From JAICTV01 sp035634055 (GTDB taxonomy: Bacteria > Planctomycetota > Phycisphaerae > Tepidisphaerales > Tepidisphaeraceae), in the NCBI GenBank assembly GCA_035634055.1, contig DASQDR010000079.1, forward strand, positions 1-31,728: DNA of 31,728 nt, written 5' to 3'. The position numbers and the translations under genes are program-made. Under the pieces are notes generated by a model. It saw only the letters and a program-made list of their open reading frames with translations, made no database searches and was not told the origin of the DNA. Shown here one piece after another: positions 18,735 through 25,990 of this stretch; the stretch's first letter is position 1; the number at the start of each line of letters is the position of its first letter.

Positions 18735-19262
18735 TCACCCCTTCCCGCCGTCATCTCCGATCCGCGTGAACGCGCCGCTCGCGTAGCGCTCCGCCAGCTC
18801 GACGTAATGCGGCACGAGCCAGCGCATGTAGTTCAATTCGTCCTCCTTCACCGGCCGGACGATCTTGCCGGGGACGCCCATGACGACCGTGCGGTCGGGC
18901 ACCTCCAGCCCGGGCGGGACGACGGCCCCGGCCGCGATCAGGCACTCGCGCCCGACGCGCGTCCGCCCCAGCAGCGTCGAGCCCATCCCGATCAGTGAAC
19001 CCTGCCCGACGAACGCCCCGTGGACGATCGCGCCGTGGCCGATGGTGACGTCGTCCTCGATCACGTTGGGGACGCCGGTGTCACAGTGGACGCAAGCCCC
19101 GTCCTGCACGTTCACGCGCCGCCCGATGACCACGGGCGCGACGTCCCCCCGCACGACCGCGTTGAACCAAAAGCTCGCCCCGCCCCCGGCCGATACGTCG
19201 CCGACAACGGTGGCATTGTGGGCGAGGTAGGCGCCGCCGGCGGTTCTCGTGAAAAGCGTCAT
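18735..19262 (-). CDS. Gamma-class carbonic anhydrase-like hexapeptide-repeat protein
   Basis: I used the ATG at 19262 (175 residues); a TTG three codons upstream is also possible. The protein is a left-handed parallel beta-helix of hexapeptide repeats. FNAVVRGDVAPVVIGRRVNV and QDGACVHCD, then DDVTIGHGAIVHGAFVGQGS and LIGMGSTLL, match the YrdA/PaaY/gamma-CA group, with the conserved Arg, Asp, Gln and three His (in VHC, GHG and VHG) that bind zinc between subunits of a trimer. The end MGVPGKIVRPVKEDEL and a helix are also typical. Members either hydrate CO2 or lack activity or act on other substrates, so the reaction is not certain. Upstream lies the repeat cluster. Confidence 0.88.
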   Translation of the reverse strand: MTLFTRTAGGAYLAHNATVVGDVSAGGGASFWFNAVVRGDVAPVVIGRRVNVQDGACVHCDTGVPNVIEDDVTIGHGAIVHGAFVGQGSLIGMGSTLLGRTRVGRECLIAAGAVVPPGLEVPDRTVVMGVPGKIVRPVKEDELNYMRWLVPHYVELAERYASGAFTRIGDDGGKG

Positions 19263-19294
19263 AACTCGCAAATTGTAAGCCGCGGGGCGCGGGT

Positions 19295-19598
19295 GGAAAT
19301 TGGGTTCGCTATTTGAGATTGCAGGAAATCACAGGGGAAATTGGGTTCGTTTTCGCATTTTAACGCGCGAGCGGTAGGAAATTGGGTTGAGCCCGGGCGG
19401 CCGCCCACGTGTCATCCCGAAGCGTACTCGCGAGGGATCTCGGGAAGGTGAAGGGCAGCACCAACCGGGAGATCCTTCGCGAGTACGCTCAGGATGACAT
19501 CGCTCGTGGCCGTGCGCCACACCCAATCGTGCACCGCTGTCGCGGCTCCAAAGCAGCCGCAGCCGCACCCGCCGCCGGAAATTGGGTTCGTTTTCGCA
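19295..19598. repeat. Dispersed repeat GGAAATTGGGTTCG, four copies
   Basis: Copies start at 19295, 19336, 19377 (truncated after GGAAATTGGGTT) and 19577. The first three are exactly 41 bases apart. Two copies (19336 and 19577) continue with TTTTCGCA. Translated on the minus strand the core gives peptides like AKTNPI, ENEPNF and RKRTQF. I regard these as repeat DNA, not genes. The gap 19263-19886 otherwise holds two inverted repeats listed separately and no real gene. Confidence 0.75.
19410..19499. repeat. 90-bp inverted repeat with ends TGTCATCC / GGATGACA
   Basis: 19410-19441 and 19469-19499 are about 31-bp nearly perfect inverted arms, including GCGTACTCGCGA in the left arm and TCGCGAGTACGC in the right, with a 27-base centre. 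The end sequence resembles the 'CATCCTGAGCG...AAGGATCT' dispersed palindromes known from several bacterial phyla. There is no coding capacity, and a MITE-like origin is possible. Confidence 0.75.
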
Positions 19599-19737
19599 AA
19601 TCGCATGACCACACCCGCTCCTTTCTATCCCGCGCCGCCCGGGCCGACGCGGCCCGATCGGGTCGAGGCGGCGCGCACCACGCCGCAACATAGCAAGCGA
19701 AACTGGCCGTGTCGGCGGAAATCGCTCCGGGCCGGGG

Positions 19738-19809
19738 GATTGAGGATTGAGGATATGAATTTGAACGGCCCGGGCGGGCGGCGGTTTTTCAAGTCTTCAA
19801 TCCTCAATC
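19738..19809. repeat. Inverted repeat with GGATTGA units (family A, copy 1)
   Basis: GATTGAGGATTG (19738-19749) pairs with CAATCCTCAATC (19798-19809). Inside, TTGAA (19761-19765) faces TTCAA (19788-19792) around a GC-rich centre. A second copy with the same outer and inner sequence elements is at 25838-25907. Confidence 0.75.
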
Positions 19810-19886
19810 GTCAACCATCCCCATGAGCCGCCCGACGCGCCGTCGTGCCGCCGCGGGCCGGCCGGGCTATCCTCACACAGCGACCG

Positions 19887-22214
19887 ATGCTGACCCGCCC
19901 TTCCAACCCGCTCGCCCGCTACGCCGACTGGCTGCACCTGCGCTGGCCGGCGGGGACGGTGGAGAAGCTGCCGCGCGTGAGTGTCGACGGCTCGACCAAC
20001 GTGCCCGGGCTGTACGTGGTGGGCGACGTGGCAGGCATCCCGCTGCTGAAGTTCAGCGCCGACAGCGGCGCGCGCGTCGTGCGACGGATCACCGCCGAGC
20101 TGGCGGCGCTCGGGAAAGGCGCGGTCGCGCCCGAAACCCCGGCCACCCCCACCGCCCCGGCCGCCCCCACCGCCCTGCCCGCCCCTGCGGCCCCGGCCGC
20201 CACCGCGGCAACCGCGTCGGAAGGGGTGTTGGACCTGGTCATCGTCGGTGCGGGCGTCTCCGGCATGTCAGCGGCGCTGGAAGCGCGGCAGGCGAAGCTG
20301 AAGTTCGAGATCCTCGATTCCTCCGAGCCCTTTGCCACCGTCGTCAACTATCCGGCGCGCAAGCCGATCTACACCTACCCGACCGACCTGAAGCCGGCCG
20401 GCAGCATCCAGTTCCGCGACGAGGTTCACCCCAAGGAGCAACTGCTCGACGACCTCCGCCGCGAGTCCGCCGGCATCACGCCGCGGCTGGCGAAGGTGGA
20501 ATCGGTGACGCGGCAGGCGGGGGCGATGCGGGTGAACCTCTCCGCCGGTCCGCCGCTGCTCGCCCGTCGCGTGGTCGTCGCCATCGGGCGGTCCGGCGAC
20601 TTCCACAAGCTGCGCGTGCCGGGCGAGGAACGGGCCGACAAGGTCTTCAACCGCCTGCACGACCCGAAGGACCACGCCGGCCGAAAGGTGCTGGTGGTCG
20701 GCGGCGGCGACAGCGCGGTCGAGGCGGCAGTCGCGCTGGCGGAAGCGGGGGCGGACGTCACGCTCTCGTACCGAAAGCCCTCGCTCTCCCGCCCCAAGCC
20801 TGCCAACCTGGAACGCCTCGCGGCCCTGCCGATCGACCACAAGCCGTCGAGCCAGGTGAGGGAAATCCGCCAGGACCAGGTGGTCTTCGCCGACGGCTCG
20901 ACGATCGCGAACGACGTCGTCTTCACGCTGATCGGCCGCGAGCCGCCGCTGGATTTTTTCCGCAGGTCCGGCGTTAAGATCAGCGGCGACTGGCCGCTCG
21001 GGCGGATCGCAAGCCTGGTAGCGTTCCTCGCCTTCTGCGTGTTCGTGTACCACTGGAAAAAGGGCGGGACGATCCTGCCCGTTCACGAGCTGTTCGCGCG
21101 GCGGCACTGGTTCCCCTACAACATCGCCGAGGGCGGCTGGCTGTCGATCACGCTGCGGCAGCCGGGGTTCTGGTACTCGCTGGCGTACACGCTGATCATC
21201 GTGACCTTCGGCGCGCGGCGCGTGAGGCGGAACCCGACGCCCTATGTGAAATGGCAGACGGCCGCGCTGGCGGCGATCCAGGCGGTGCCGCTGCTCCTCC
21301 TGCCGTACTTCGTGCTGCCGTGGATGGGAGCGTTGGGCTGGTTCGACGGCGGCGGGCCGCTGGGGTGGATCGCCGACCAGCTCTTCCCGCGCGTGACGTA
21401 CGACTACGGCCGCGAGTACTGGCGCGCGTTCGGCCTGATCCTGGCCTGGCCGCTGTTCATCTGGAACGTCTTCACGGATCGCCCGATGTGGCTCTGGCTG
21501 GCGATCAGCTTCGCCCAGACGTTCGTGCTGATCCCGTGGATGATCTACTACTGGGGCAAGGGGGCCTACTGCGGGTGGATCTGCTCGTGCGGCGCGCTGG
21601 CCGAGACGCTGGGCGACGCCCACCGCCACAAGATGCCGCACGGCCCGTGGTGGAACCGGCTGAACCTCGCCGGGCAGGTGATCCTGGGGCTCGCGCTGGC
21701 GATCTTGCTGCTGAGGATCCTCGGGTGGATCGGCGTCGAGCGCGCGGCAAAGAGTTATTCGTACCTGCTCGGCGGACTGCCGGTGCTGAACTACGCCTAC
21801 AGCGTGGACCTCGTGCTGGCGGGGATCATCGGCGTCGGGTTGTACTTCCACTTCTCCGGGCGCGTCTGGTGCCGGTTCTTTTGCCCGCTGGCGGCGCTGA
21901 TGCACGTTTACCACCGCTTCAGCCGCTTCCGCATCCTGGCGGACAAGAAGCGCTGCATCTCCTGCAACGTCTGCACGTCGGTCTGCCACCAGGGGATCGA
22001 CGTGATGAACTTCGCCAACAAGGGCCAGCCCATGGCCGACCCGCAGTGCGTGCGGTGCTCGGCGTGCGTGCAGATGTGCCCCACCGGGGTGCTCAGCTTC
22101 GGGCAGATCGACCCGCGCAGCGGCGCGACGATCTCGCAGGACCCGCGCTGGCTGGCGGCGTCGCCGGTGCTGATGCGCGAGATCCACGTCAATGGTAAGC
22201 CCGTTCCCGTTTAG
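19887..22214 (+). CDS. Flavoprotein oxidoreductase fused to a NosR/NapH/CcoG-like polyferredoxin membrane protein
   Basis: This protein has 775 residues from the ATG at 19887; the TATCCT at 19868-19873 would give a very short leader. Residues 38-66 carry TNVPGLYVVGDVAGIPLLKF, the FAD-binding tail motif. After an Ala/Pro-rich linker (79-112) come the FAD motif VIVGAGVSGMSAA (G121-G126) and an NAD(P)H motif VLVVGGGDSAVEAA (272-277), as in thioredoxin reductase-like enzymes, with IGREPP at 349. From about 373 on there are about seven membrane helices. CGWICSCG and CRFFCPLA are the NapH/NosR-type Cys motifs, and two 4Fe-4S motifs are at C690-C700 and C721-C731. It probably moves electrons between NAD(P)H and a membrane or periplasmic partner. 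The direction and partner are unknown. Confidence 0.88.
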   Translation: MLTRPSNPLARYADWLHLRWPAGTVEKLPRVSVDGSTNVPGLYVVGDVAGIPLLKFSADSGARVVRRITAELAALGKGAVAPETPATPTAPAAPTALPAPAAPAATAATASEGVLDLVIVGAGVSGMSAALEARQAKLKFEILDSSEPFATVVNYPARKPIYTYPTDLKPAGSIQFRDEVHPKEQLLDDLRRESAGITPRLAKVESVTRQAGAMRVNLSAGPPLLARRVVVAIGRSGDFHKLRVPGEERADKVFNRLHDPKDHAGRKVLVVGGGDSAVEAAVALAEAGADVTLSYRKPSLSRPKPANLERLAALPIDHKPSSQVREIRQDQVVFADGSTIANDVVFTLIGREPPLDFFRRSGVKISGDWPLGRIASLVAFLAFCVFVYHWKKGGTILPVHELFARRHWFPYNIAEGGWLSITLRQPGFWYSLAYTLIIVTFGARRVRRNPTPYVKWQTAALAAIQAVPLLLLPYFVLPWMGALGWFDGGGPLGWIADQLFPRVTYDYGREYWRAFGLILAWPLFIWNVFTDRPMWLWLAISFAQTFVLIPWMIYYWGKGAYCGWICSCGALAETLGDAHRHKMPHGPWWNRLNLAGQVILGLALAILLLRILGWIGVERAAKSYSYLLGGLPVLNYAYSVDLVLAGIIGVGLYFHFSGRVWCRFFCPLAALMHVYHRFSRFRILADKKRCISCNVCTSVCHQGIDVMNFANKGQPMADPQCVRCSACVQMCPTGVLSFGQIDPRSGATISQDPRWLAASPVLMREIHVNGKPVPV

Positions 22215-22231
22215 GGCTTACCCCCGCCCCC

Positions 22232-22256
22232 CCCTGAGCCCCCCCCCTGTTCAGGG
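22232..22256 (+). terminator. Weak hairpin after the oxidoreductase gene
   Basis: CCCTGA (22232-22237) pairs with TCAGGG (22251-22256) around a C-rich loop, 17 bases after the stop codon. There is no T-tract, so termination here is uncertain. Confidence 0.3.
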
Positions 22257-22259
22257 AAA

Positions 22260-22326
22260 TTGTTGCCCCTCCTGCCGTGCGCTATGTTTCGCCGGTCGCG
22301 TGAGAGCATTGCCGCGTGCGACCGGC
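22260..22326 (+). promoter_or_regulatory. Candidate promoter and leader hairpin of the small membrane protein
   Basis: TTGTTG (22260-22265) and TATGTT (22283-22288) are separated by 17 bases. Directly after, GCCGGTCGC (22291-22299) pairs perfectly with GCGACCGGC (22318-22326), forming a 9-bp stem at the predicted 5' end of the mRNA and ending 17 bases before the ribosome-binding site. Confidence 0.45.
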
Positions 22327-22356
22327 GACGAAGCAGACCGGGAAAGGAGCCGCAAC

Positions 22357-22512
22357 ATGAACCGCTTACCCTGGCTCGAAATCGTGATGATCGTGGCGCT
22401 GGCGGTGGCGCTGATCACCAAGCCGCAGAACAAGCAGGCGTCGGCGGCGGAGCCGCAGCCGGCGTCGCTGTTCGGCAGCGTGCCGGCGGCGACGAGCGTG
22501 GCGGCCCGCTGA
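22357..22512 (+). CDS. Small single-span membrane protein, 51 residues
   Basis: The ATG at 22357 has AAGGAG seven bases before it, so it is well placed for translation. The sequence starts MNRLPWLEIVMIVALAVAL, one hydrophobic helix of about 17-18 residues preceded by Asn/Arg. After ITKPQNKQ the tail is Ala/Ser/Pro-rich (AEPQPASLFGSVPAATSVAAR). It could be an inner-membrane peptide or a signal-anchored one. I do not recognise a family. It lies between the oxidoreductase and the glycosidase with its own candidate promoter, a leader hairpin and a strong terminator 120 bases downstream, so it looks like a separate small transcript. An 8-bp inverted repeat (22513-22520 with 22555-22562) directly follows the stop codon. 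Confidence 0.65.
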   Translation: MNRLPWLEIVMIVALAVALITKPQNKQASAAEPQPASLFGSVPAATSVAAR

Positions 22513-22631
22513 CGCCTGACAAGATTCGCCCGCCGCCGCCGGACCCCCCTCGTCGTCAGGCGGCGCCGCCGCGAGATTCCGCCCCCTCACGGGCCGACGT
22601 CCTCCCCCGCACCAAGCGTCAGCCCGATGGA

Positions 22632-22675
22632 CGCGCCCCGGACCCGGCTTCACCGCCGACCGGGGCGCGTTTTTT
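22632..22675 (+). terminator. Strong intrinsic terminator
   Basis: CGCGCCCCGG (22632-22641) pairs perfectly with CCGGGGCGCG (22660-22669), followed by six T (22670-22675). It ends transcription from the small membrane protein gene, and possibly from the oxidoreductase, before the glycosidase gene. Confidence 0.88.
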
Positions 22676-22749
22676 GCATCGCGGGTCGCGCGCGGCCGTT
22701 CCGTAAAGCACTTCCGCTCCGCCCGCCCGTCGCGCGCCGCTGGTCCGGC

Positions 22750-22755
22750 TACAAT
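22750..22755 (+). promoter_or_regulatory. -10 element of the glycosidase gene, leaderless mRNA predicted
   Basis: TACAAT ends seven bases before the A of the ATG at 22762, the usual distance from a -10 to the transcript start. No -35 and no ribosome-binding site are visible, so the mRNA may be leaderless. Confidence 0.45.
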
Positions 22756-22761
22756 CGGGCC

Positions 22762-25700
22762 ATGTCCGCTGACCGTAGCCCGCCCGACCGCTCCGCGCTA
22801 CTCGCCGAGATGGCACGCCTTCGCGAGGACGCGGAGCGCGCCAAGAACTGGAAGCGCTGGGGCCCGTACCTGGCCGAGCGGCAGTGGGGAACGGTGCGCG
22901 AGGACTACTCGCCCGACGGGGACGCCTGGAATTACTTCCCCCACGACCACGCGCGCAGCCGGGCCTACCGCTGGGGCGAGGACGGGCTGCTCGGCGTCTG
23001 CGACCGCCAGTGCCGCCTTTGCTTTTCCCTCGCCCTCTGGAACGGGGCCGACCCGATCCTCAAGGAGCGTCTCTTCGGCCTGACCAACGCGGAGGGGAAC
23101 CACGGCGAGGACGTGAAGGAGGAATACTTCTACCTCGACTCCACGCCCACGCACTCGTACTTCAAGGGGCTCTACAAGTACCCGCAGGCGGAGTTCCCCT
23201 ATCAGCGGCTGGTGGATGAGAACAGGCGCCGCGGCCGCGACGAGCCGGAGTTTGAGCTGGCCGACACCGGCGTGTTCGACGACGGCCGGTACTTCGACGT
23301 GACGGCGGAGTATGCCAAGGCTTCGCCGAACGACCTGCTGATCAAGATCACGGCCGTCAACCGCGGCCCGGAGCCGGCGGTGCTCCACCTGCTGCCGCAA
23401 CTATTCTTCCGCAACACCTGGGCGTGGGGTTGCAAGCACGAAGGGTGCGAGGTCAAGCCGCGCATGACCGTTTTGCGCAGCGGCGGCAGCGGCGGCGGTG
23501 GTGGTGGTGGCGGGTACTCCAGCGTGCAGTGCGACCACGTCACGCTCGGGCGGTTCTTGTTCCACGCCGAGGCGTTCGGCGGGCAGGAAGCGATTCTGCT
23601 GATGACCGAGAACGAGTCGAACGTCGCCCGGCTGTTCGGGGCCGTCAACTACTACCCCAACGTGCGCGACGCGTTCCACGACTACGTGGTCAACGACCGG
23701 ACCGACGCCGTCAGCCAGGCGGGCGTCGGCACCAAGGTCGGCGCGTATCACCCGATCGAGCTCGCCCCCGGCGGCGAGGTGACGCTGCGCCTGCGGCTGC
23801 ACGCCGCCGACGAGCCGCCGCCCGACGGGCAGCCGTTCGGCGCCGAGTTCGAGCACACCTTCGCCCGCCGCCGCGCCGAGGCCGACGCGTTTTACGACCA
23901 CGTGATCCCGCGCACTCTGTCGGCGGAGGAGCGCGCGGTATCGCGGCAGGCGCACGCGGGGCTGTTCTGGTCCAAGCAGTTTTACCACTACATCGTGAAG
24001 GACTGGCTGGAAGGCGACCCCGAGCAGCCGCCCCCGCCCGCCGAGCGCCTCGCGGGCCGCAACCACGACTGGCCGCACCTGTTCAACCGCGACGTGATCT
24101 CGATGCCGGACAAGTGGGAGTACCCGTGGTACGCCGCGTGGGACCTCGGCTTCCACGCCGTCTGCTTCGCGCGCGCGGACCCGGAGCTGGCCAAGTCGCA
24201 GCTGCTGCTCTTCCTGCGCGAGTGGTACATGCACCCCAACGGGCAGTTGCCGGCGCAGGAGTTCAACCTGTCCGACGTCAACCCGCCGGTGCACGCCTGG
24301 GCCTGCTGGCGCGTCTACAAGATCACCGCCGAGCGCGGGCGGCGCGACCGCGCGTTCCTGGCCAAGGCGTTCCAGAAGCTGCTGATCAACTTCACGTGGT
24401 GGGTCAACCGCAAGGACGTCACCGGCAAGAACATCTTCGGCGGCGGGTTCCTCGGGCTGGACAACATCGGGCTGTTCGACCGCAACCAGCCGCTCAGCAA
24501 CGGCTGCCGCCTGGAGCAGGCCGACGGCACGGCATGGATGGCGTTCTACTGCAGCACCATGCTGTCGATGGCCCTGGAGCTGGCGGCGGAGGACCCGGTT
24601 TACGAGGACGTCGCCAGCAAGTTCTTCGAGCACTTCGTCGGCATCGTCGACGCCATCAACACCCTGGGCGGCACCGGGCTGTGGGACGAGGACGACGGCT
24701 TCTACTACGACCGACTGTCGATCGGGCCGCACACGGAAAGCGTGCGCGTGCGGTCGATGGTGGGCCTGGTCCCGCTGTTCGCGTGCGAGGTGCTGGACAA
24801 CCACGTGATCGACAAGCTGCCGGGGTTCAAGAAGCGCCTCCACTGGTTCCTGGAGCACCGCCAGGACCTGGCGCGGTTCATCACCTACGCCGAGTGCAGG
24901 GATGACCGCGGCGCGGGCGGGCGCCGCGCGGGCGGCGGAACGGGGCACGGCGACAACGCAGCCCCGCACGCGGGCGGGACCGCGCGCGGTGATGACGGCG
25001 CGCCCCAGCGCCGAAGCGGAGCCGCGCACGGTGACGGAGACGGTGAGATTGACGAGATATCACGGGTTGGCGCCGCCGCGTCGCGCAGCGGCGAGCACCC
25101 CGACCGCGCTCGTCCCCCCGCCGCCGCCGCGGGCGGGCGCCTGCTGGCGGTGCCGTCGAGGGACAAGCTCGTGCGCGTGCTCAAGTACGTGCTCGACGAG
25201 AAAGAATTCCTCTCGCCGTTCGGCCTGCGCTCGATGTCGCGCCACCACCTCGACCACCCCTGCTCGATCCGCGGCGACGGTCAGACCTTCGAGGCGCACT
25301 ACGCGCCGGGCGAGTCGGACACGGAACTCTTCGGGGGCAACTCCAACTGGCGCGGGCCGGTCTGGTTCCCCTTGAATTACCTGCTCATCGAGGCGCTGGA
25401 GCGCTACCACCACTACTACGGCGACGACCTGAAGGTCGAGCTGCCCGCCGGCTCGGGCAACATGGCCACGCTGCGCGAGGTGGCGCAGGAGCTGTCGCGG
25501 CGGCTGGCGCGGCTGTTCCTGCGCGACCCGAAGACGCAGTTTCGTCCCAGCGACGACGCCCGCCCGTTCCGCCTGCGCGCCGACTGGCGCGAGCACGTCC
25601 TGTTCCACGAATTCTTCCACGGCGACACCGGCCGCGGGCTGGGCGCGACGCATCAGACGGGGTGGACCGCGCTGATCATCCGCCTGCTGGAAAACCTCGC

Positions 25701-25776
25701 CCCGGCGCACCCGACCAAGCCGCCGCGCGGCGCGGAGGTCGCGTCCCCGCGCACCGCCGCTGCGCCGGGGCGGTGA
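22762..25776 (+). CDS. GH63/MGH1-like glycoside hydrolase (putative glucosidase)
   Basis: This is a 1004-residue protein starting MSADRSPPDRSALLAEMARL, without a signal peptide, so cytosolic. An N-terminal beta-sandwich (about 1-390; WGTVREDYSPDGDAWNYFPH, YLDSTPTHSY, LFGAVNYYPN) precedes an (alpha/alpha) barrel. WEYPWYAAWDLGFHAVCFA carries the Asp expected to be the general acid of inverting GH63/trehalase-type enzymes. GGFLGLDNIGLFDRN, LEQADGTAWMAFYC, NSNWRGPVWFPLNY and FHEFFHGDTGRG are conserved barrel loops of MGH1-like proteins annotated as glucosidases. The true substrate cannot be stated. Two oddities are a poly-Gly loop (about 239-252) and an insertion of about 80 low-complexity residues (about 713-793) before LLAVPSRDKL. 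A LacI-type repressor gene converges on it. Confidence 0.85.
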   Translation: MSADRSPPDRSALLAEMARLREDAERAKNWKRWGPYLAERQWGTVREDYSPDGDAWNYFPHDHARSRAYRWGEDGLLGVCDRQCRLCFSLALWNGADPILKERLFGLTNAEGNHGEDVKEEYFYLDSTPTHSYFKGLYKYPQAEFPYQRLVDENRRRGRDEPEFELADTGVFDDGRYFDVTAEYAKASPNDLLIKITAVNRGPEPAVLHLLPQLFFRNTWAWGCKHEGCEVKPRMTVLRSGGSGGGGGGGGYSSVQCDHVTLGRFLFHAEAFGGQEAILLMTENESNVARLFGAVNYYPNVRDAFHDYVVNDRTDAVSQAGVGTKVGAYHPIELAPGGEVTLRLRLHAADEPPPDGQPFGAEFEHTFARRRAEADAFYDHVIPRTLSAEERAVSRQAHAGLFWSKQFYHYIVKDWLEGDPEQPPPPAERLAGRNHDWPHLFNRDVISMPDKWEYPWYAAWDLGFHAVCFARADPELAKSQLLLFLREWYMHPNGQLPAQEFNLSDVNPPVHAWACWRVYKITAERGRRDRAFLAKAFQKLLINFTWWVNRKDVTGKNIFGGGFLGLDNIGLFDRNQPLSNGCRLEQADGTAWMAFYCSTMLSMALELAAEDPVYEDVASKFFEHFVGIVDAINTLGGTGLWDEDDGFYYDRLSIGPHTESVRVRSMVGLVPLFACEVLDNHVIDKLPGFKKRLHWFLEHRQDLARFITYAECRDDRGAGGRRAGGGTGHGDNAAPHAGGTARGDDGAPQRRSGAAHGDGDGEIDEISRVGAAASRSGEHPDRARPPAAAAGGRLLAVPSRDKLVRVLKYVLDEKEFLSPFGLRSMSRHHLDHPCSIRGDGQTFEAHYAPGESDTELFGGNSNWRGPVWFPLNYLLIEALERYHHYYGDDLKVELPAGSGNMATLREVAQELSRRLARLFLRDPKTQFRPSDDARPFRLRADWREHVLFHEFFHGDTGRGLGATHQTGWTALIIRLLENLAPAHPTKPPRGAEVASPRTAAAPGR

Positions 25777-25837
25777 TCGACGCGGGCGGTCGCATTCTTT
25801 CTGGTACGCAGGAGAGGGCCAGCGTGGCGACCGGAAT

Positions 25838-25907
25838 TTGAGGATTGCGGATCAAAGACTTGAACGGCGCGCGGTCGCGCGCGCGCCGTTCAAGTTTCAA
25901 TCCTCAA
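25838..25907. repeat. Inverted repeat (family A, copy 2) in a convergent gap, possible bidirectional terminator
   Basis: The outer arms are TTGAGGATTG (25838-25847) and CAATCCTCAA (25898-25907). The inner arms are a perfect 16-bp stem, 25858-25873 with 25880-25895, around a 6-base loop. The element sits between the ends of the glycosidase and LacI genes and could stop transcription from both sides, though it lacks a clear T-tract. Confidence 0.75.
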
Positions 25908-25990
25908 TCTTCCAGCGTCGCATTTGCCCCCCCGCGGGCGTGCGCGCGTAAGCGGCGGCCGCGCCGCGCGGGCGCGGCCGCCGCGGTGAT

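Noticed and set aside
19295..19598. CRISPR array suggested by copies at a 41-base period
   Set aside because: Only three equally spaced copies of a 12-14-base unit, the third already shortened, no leader and no cas genes. Sequence between copies is not spacer-like.
19412..19691. Small proteins containing AKTNPISG or NEPNFRR
   Set aside because: They are translations of dispersed repeat DNA. No ribosome-binding site, no conserved domain, and overlap with inverted repeats.
20268..22187. 639-codon minus-strand frame opposite the oxidoreductase
   Set aside because: It is antisense to a gene with clear cofactor motifs and membrane helices. Its own translation is Arg/His/Gln/Asp-rich without domains.
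23401..25029. 542-codon minus-strand frame opposite the glycosidase
   Set aside because: Antisense shadow of a gene with conserved glycosidase motifs; no start signal or domain.
24902..25375. A possible frameshift or second gene in the glycosidase insertion
   Set aside because: The main frame stays open through the insertion and resumes conserved sequence on the far side in the same frame. The alternative frame has no recognisable domain.
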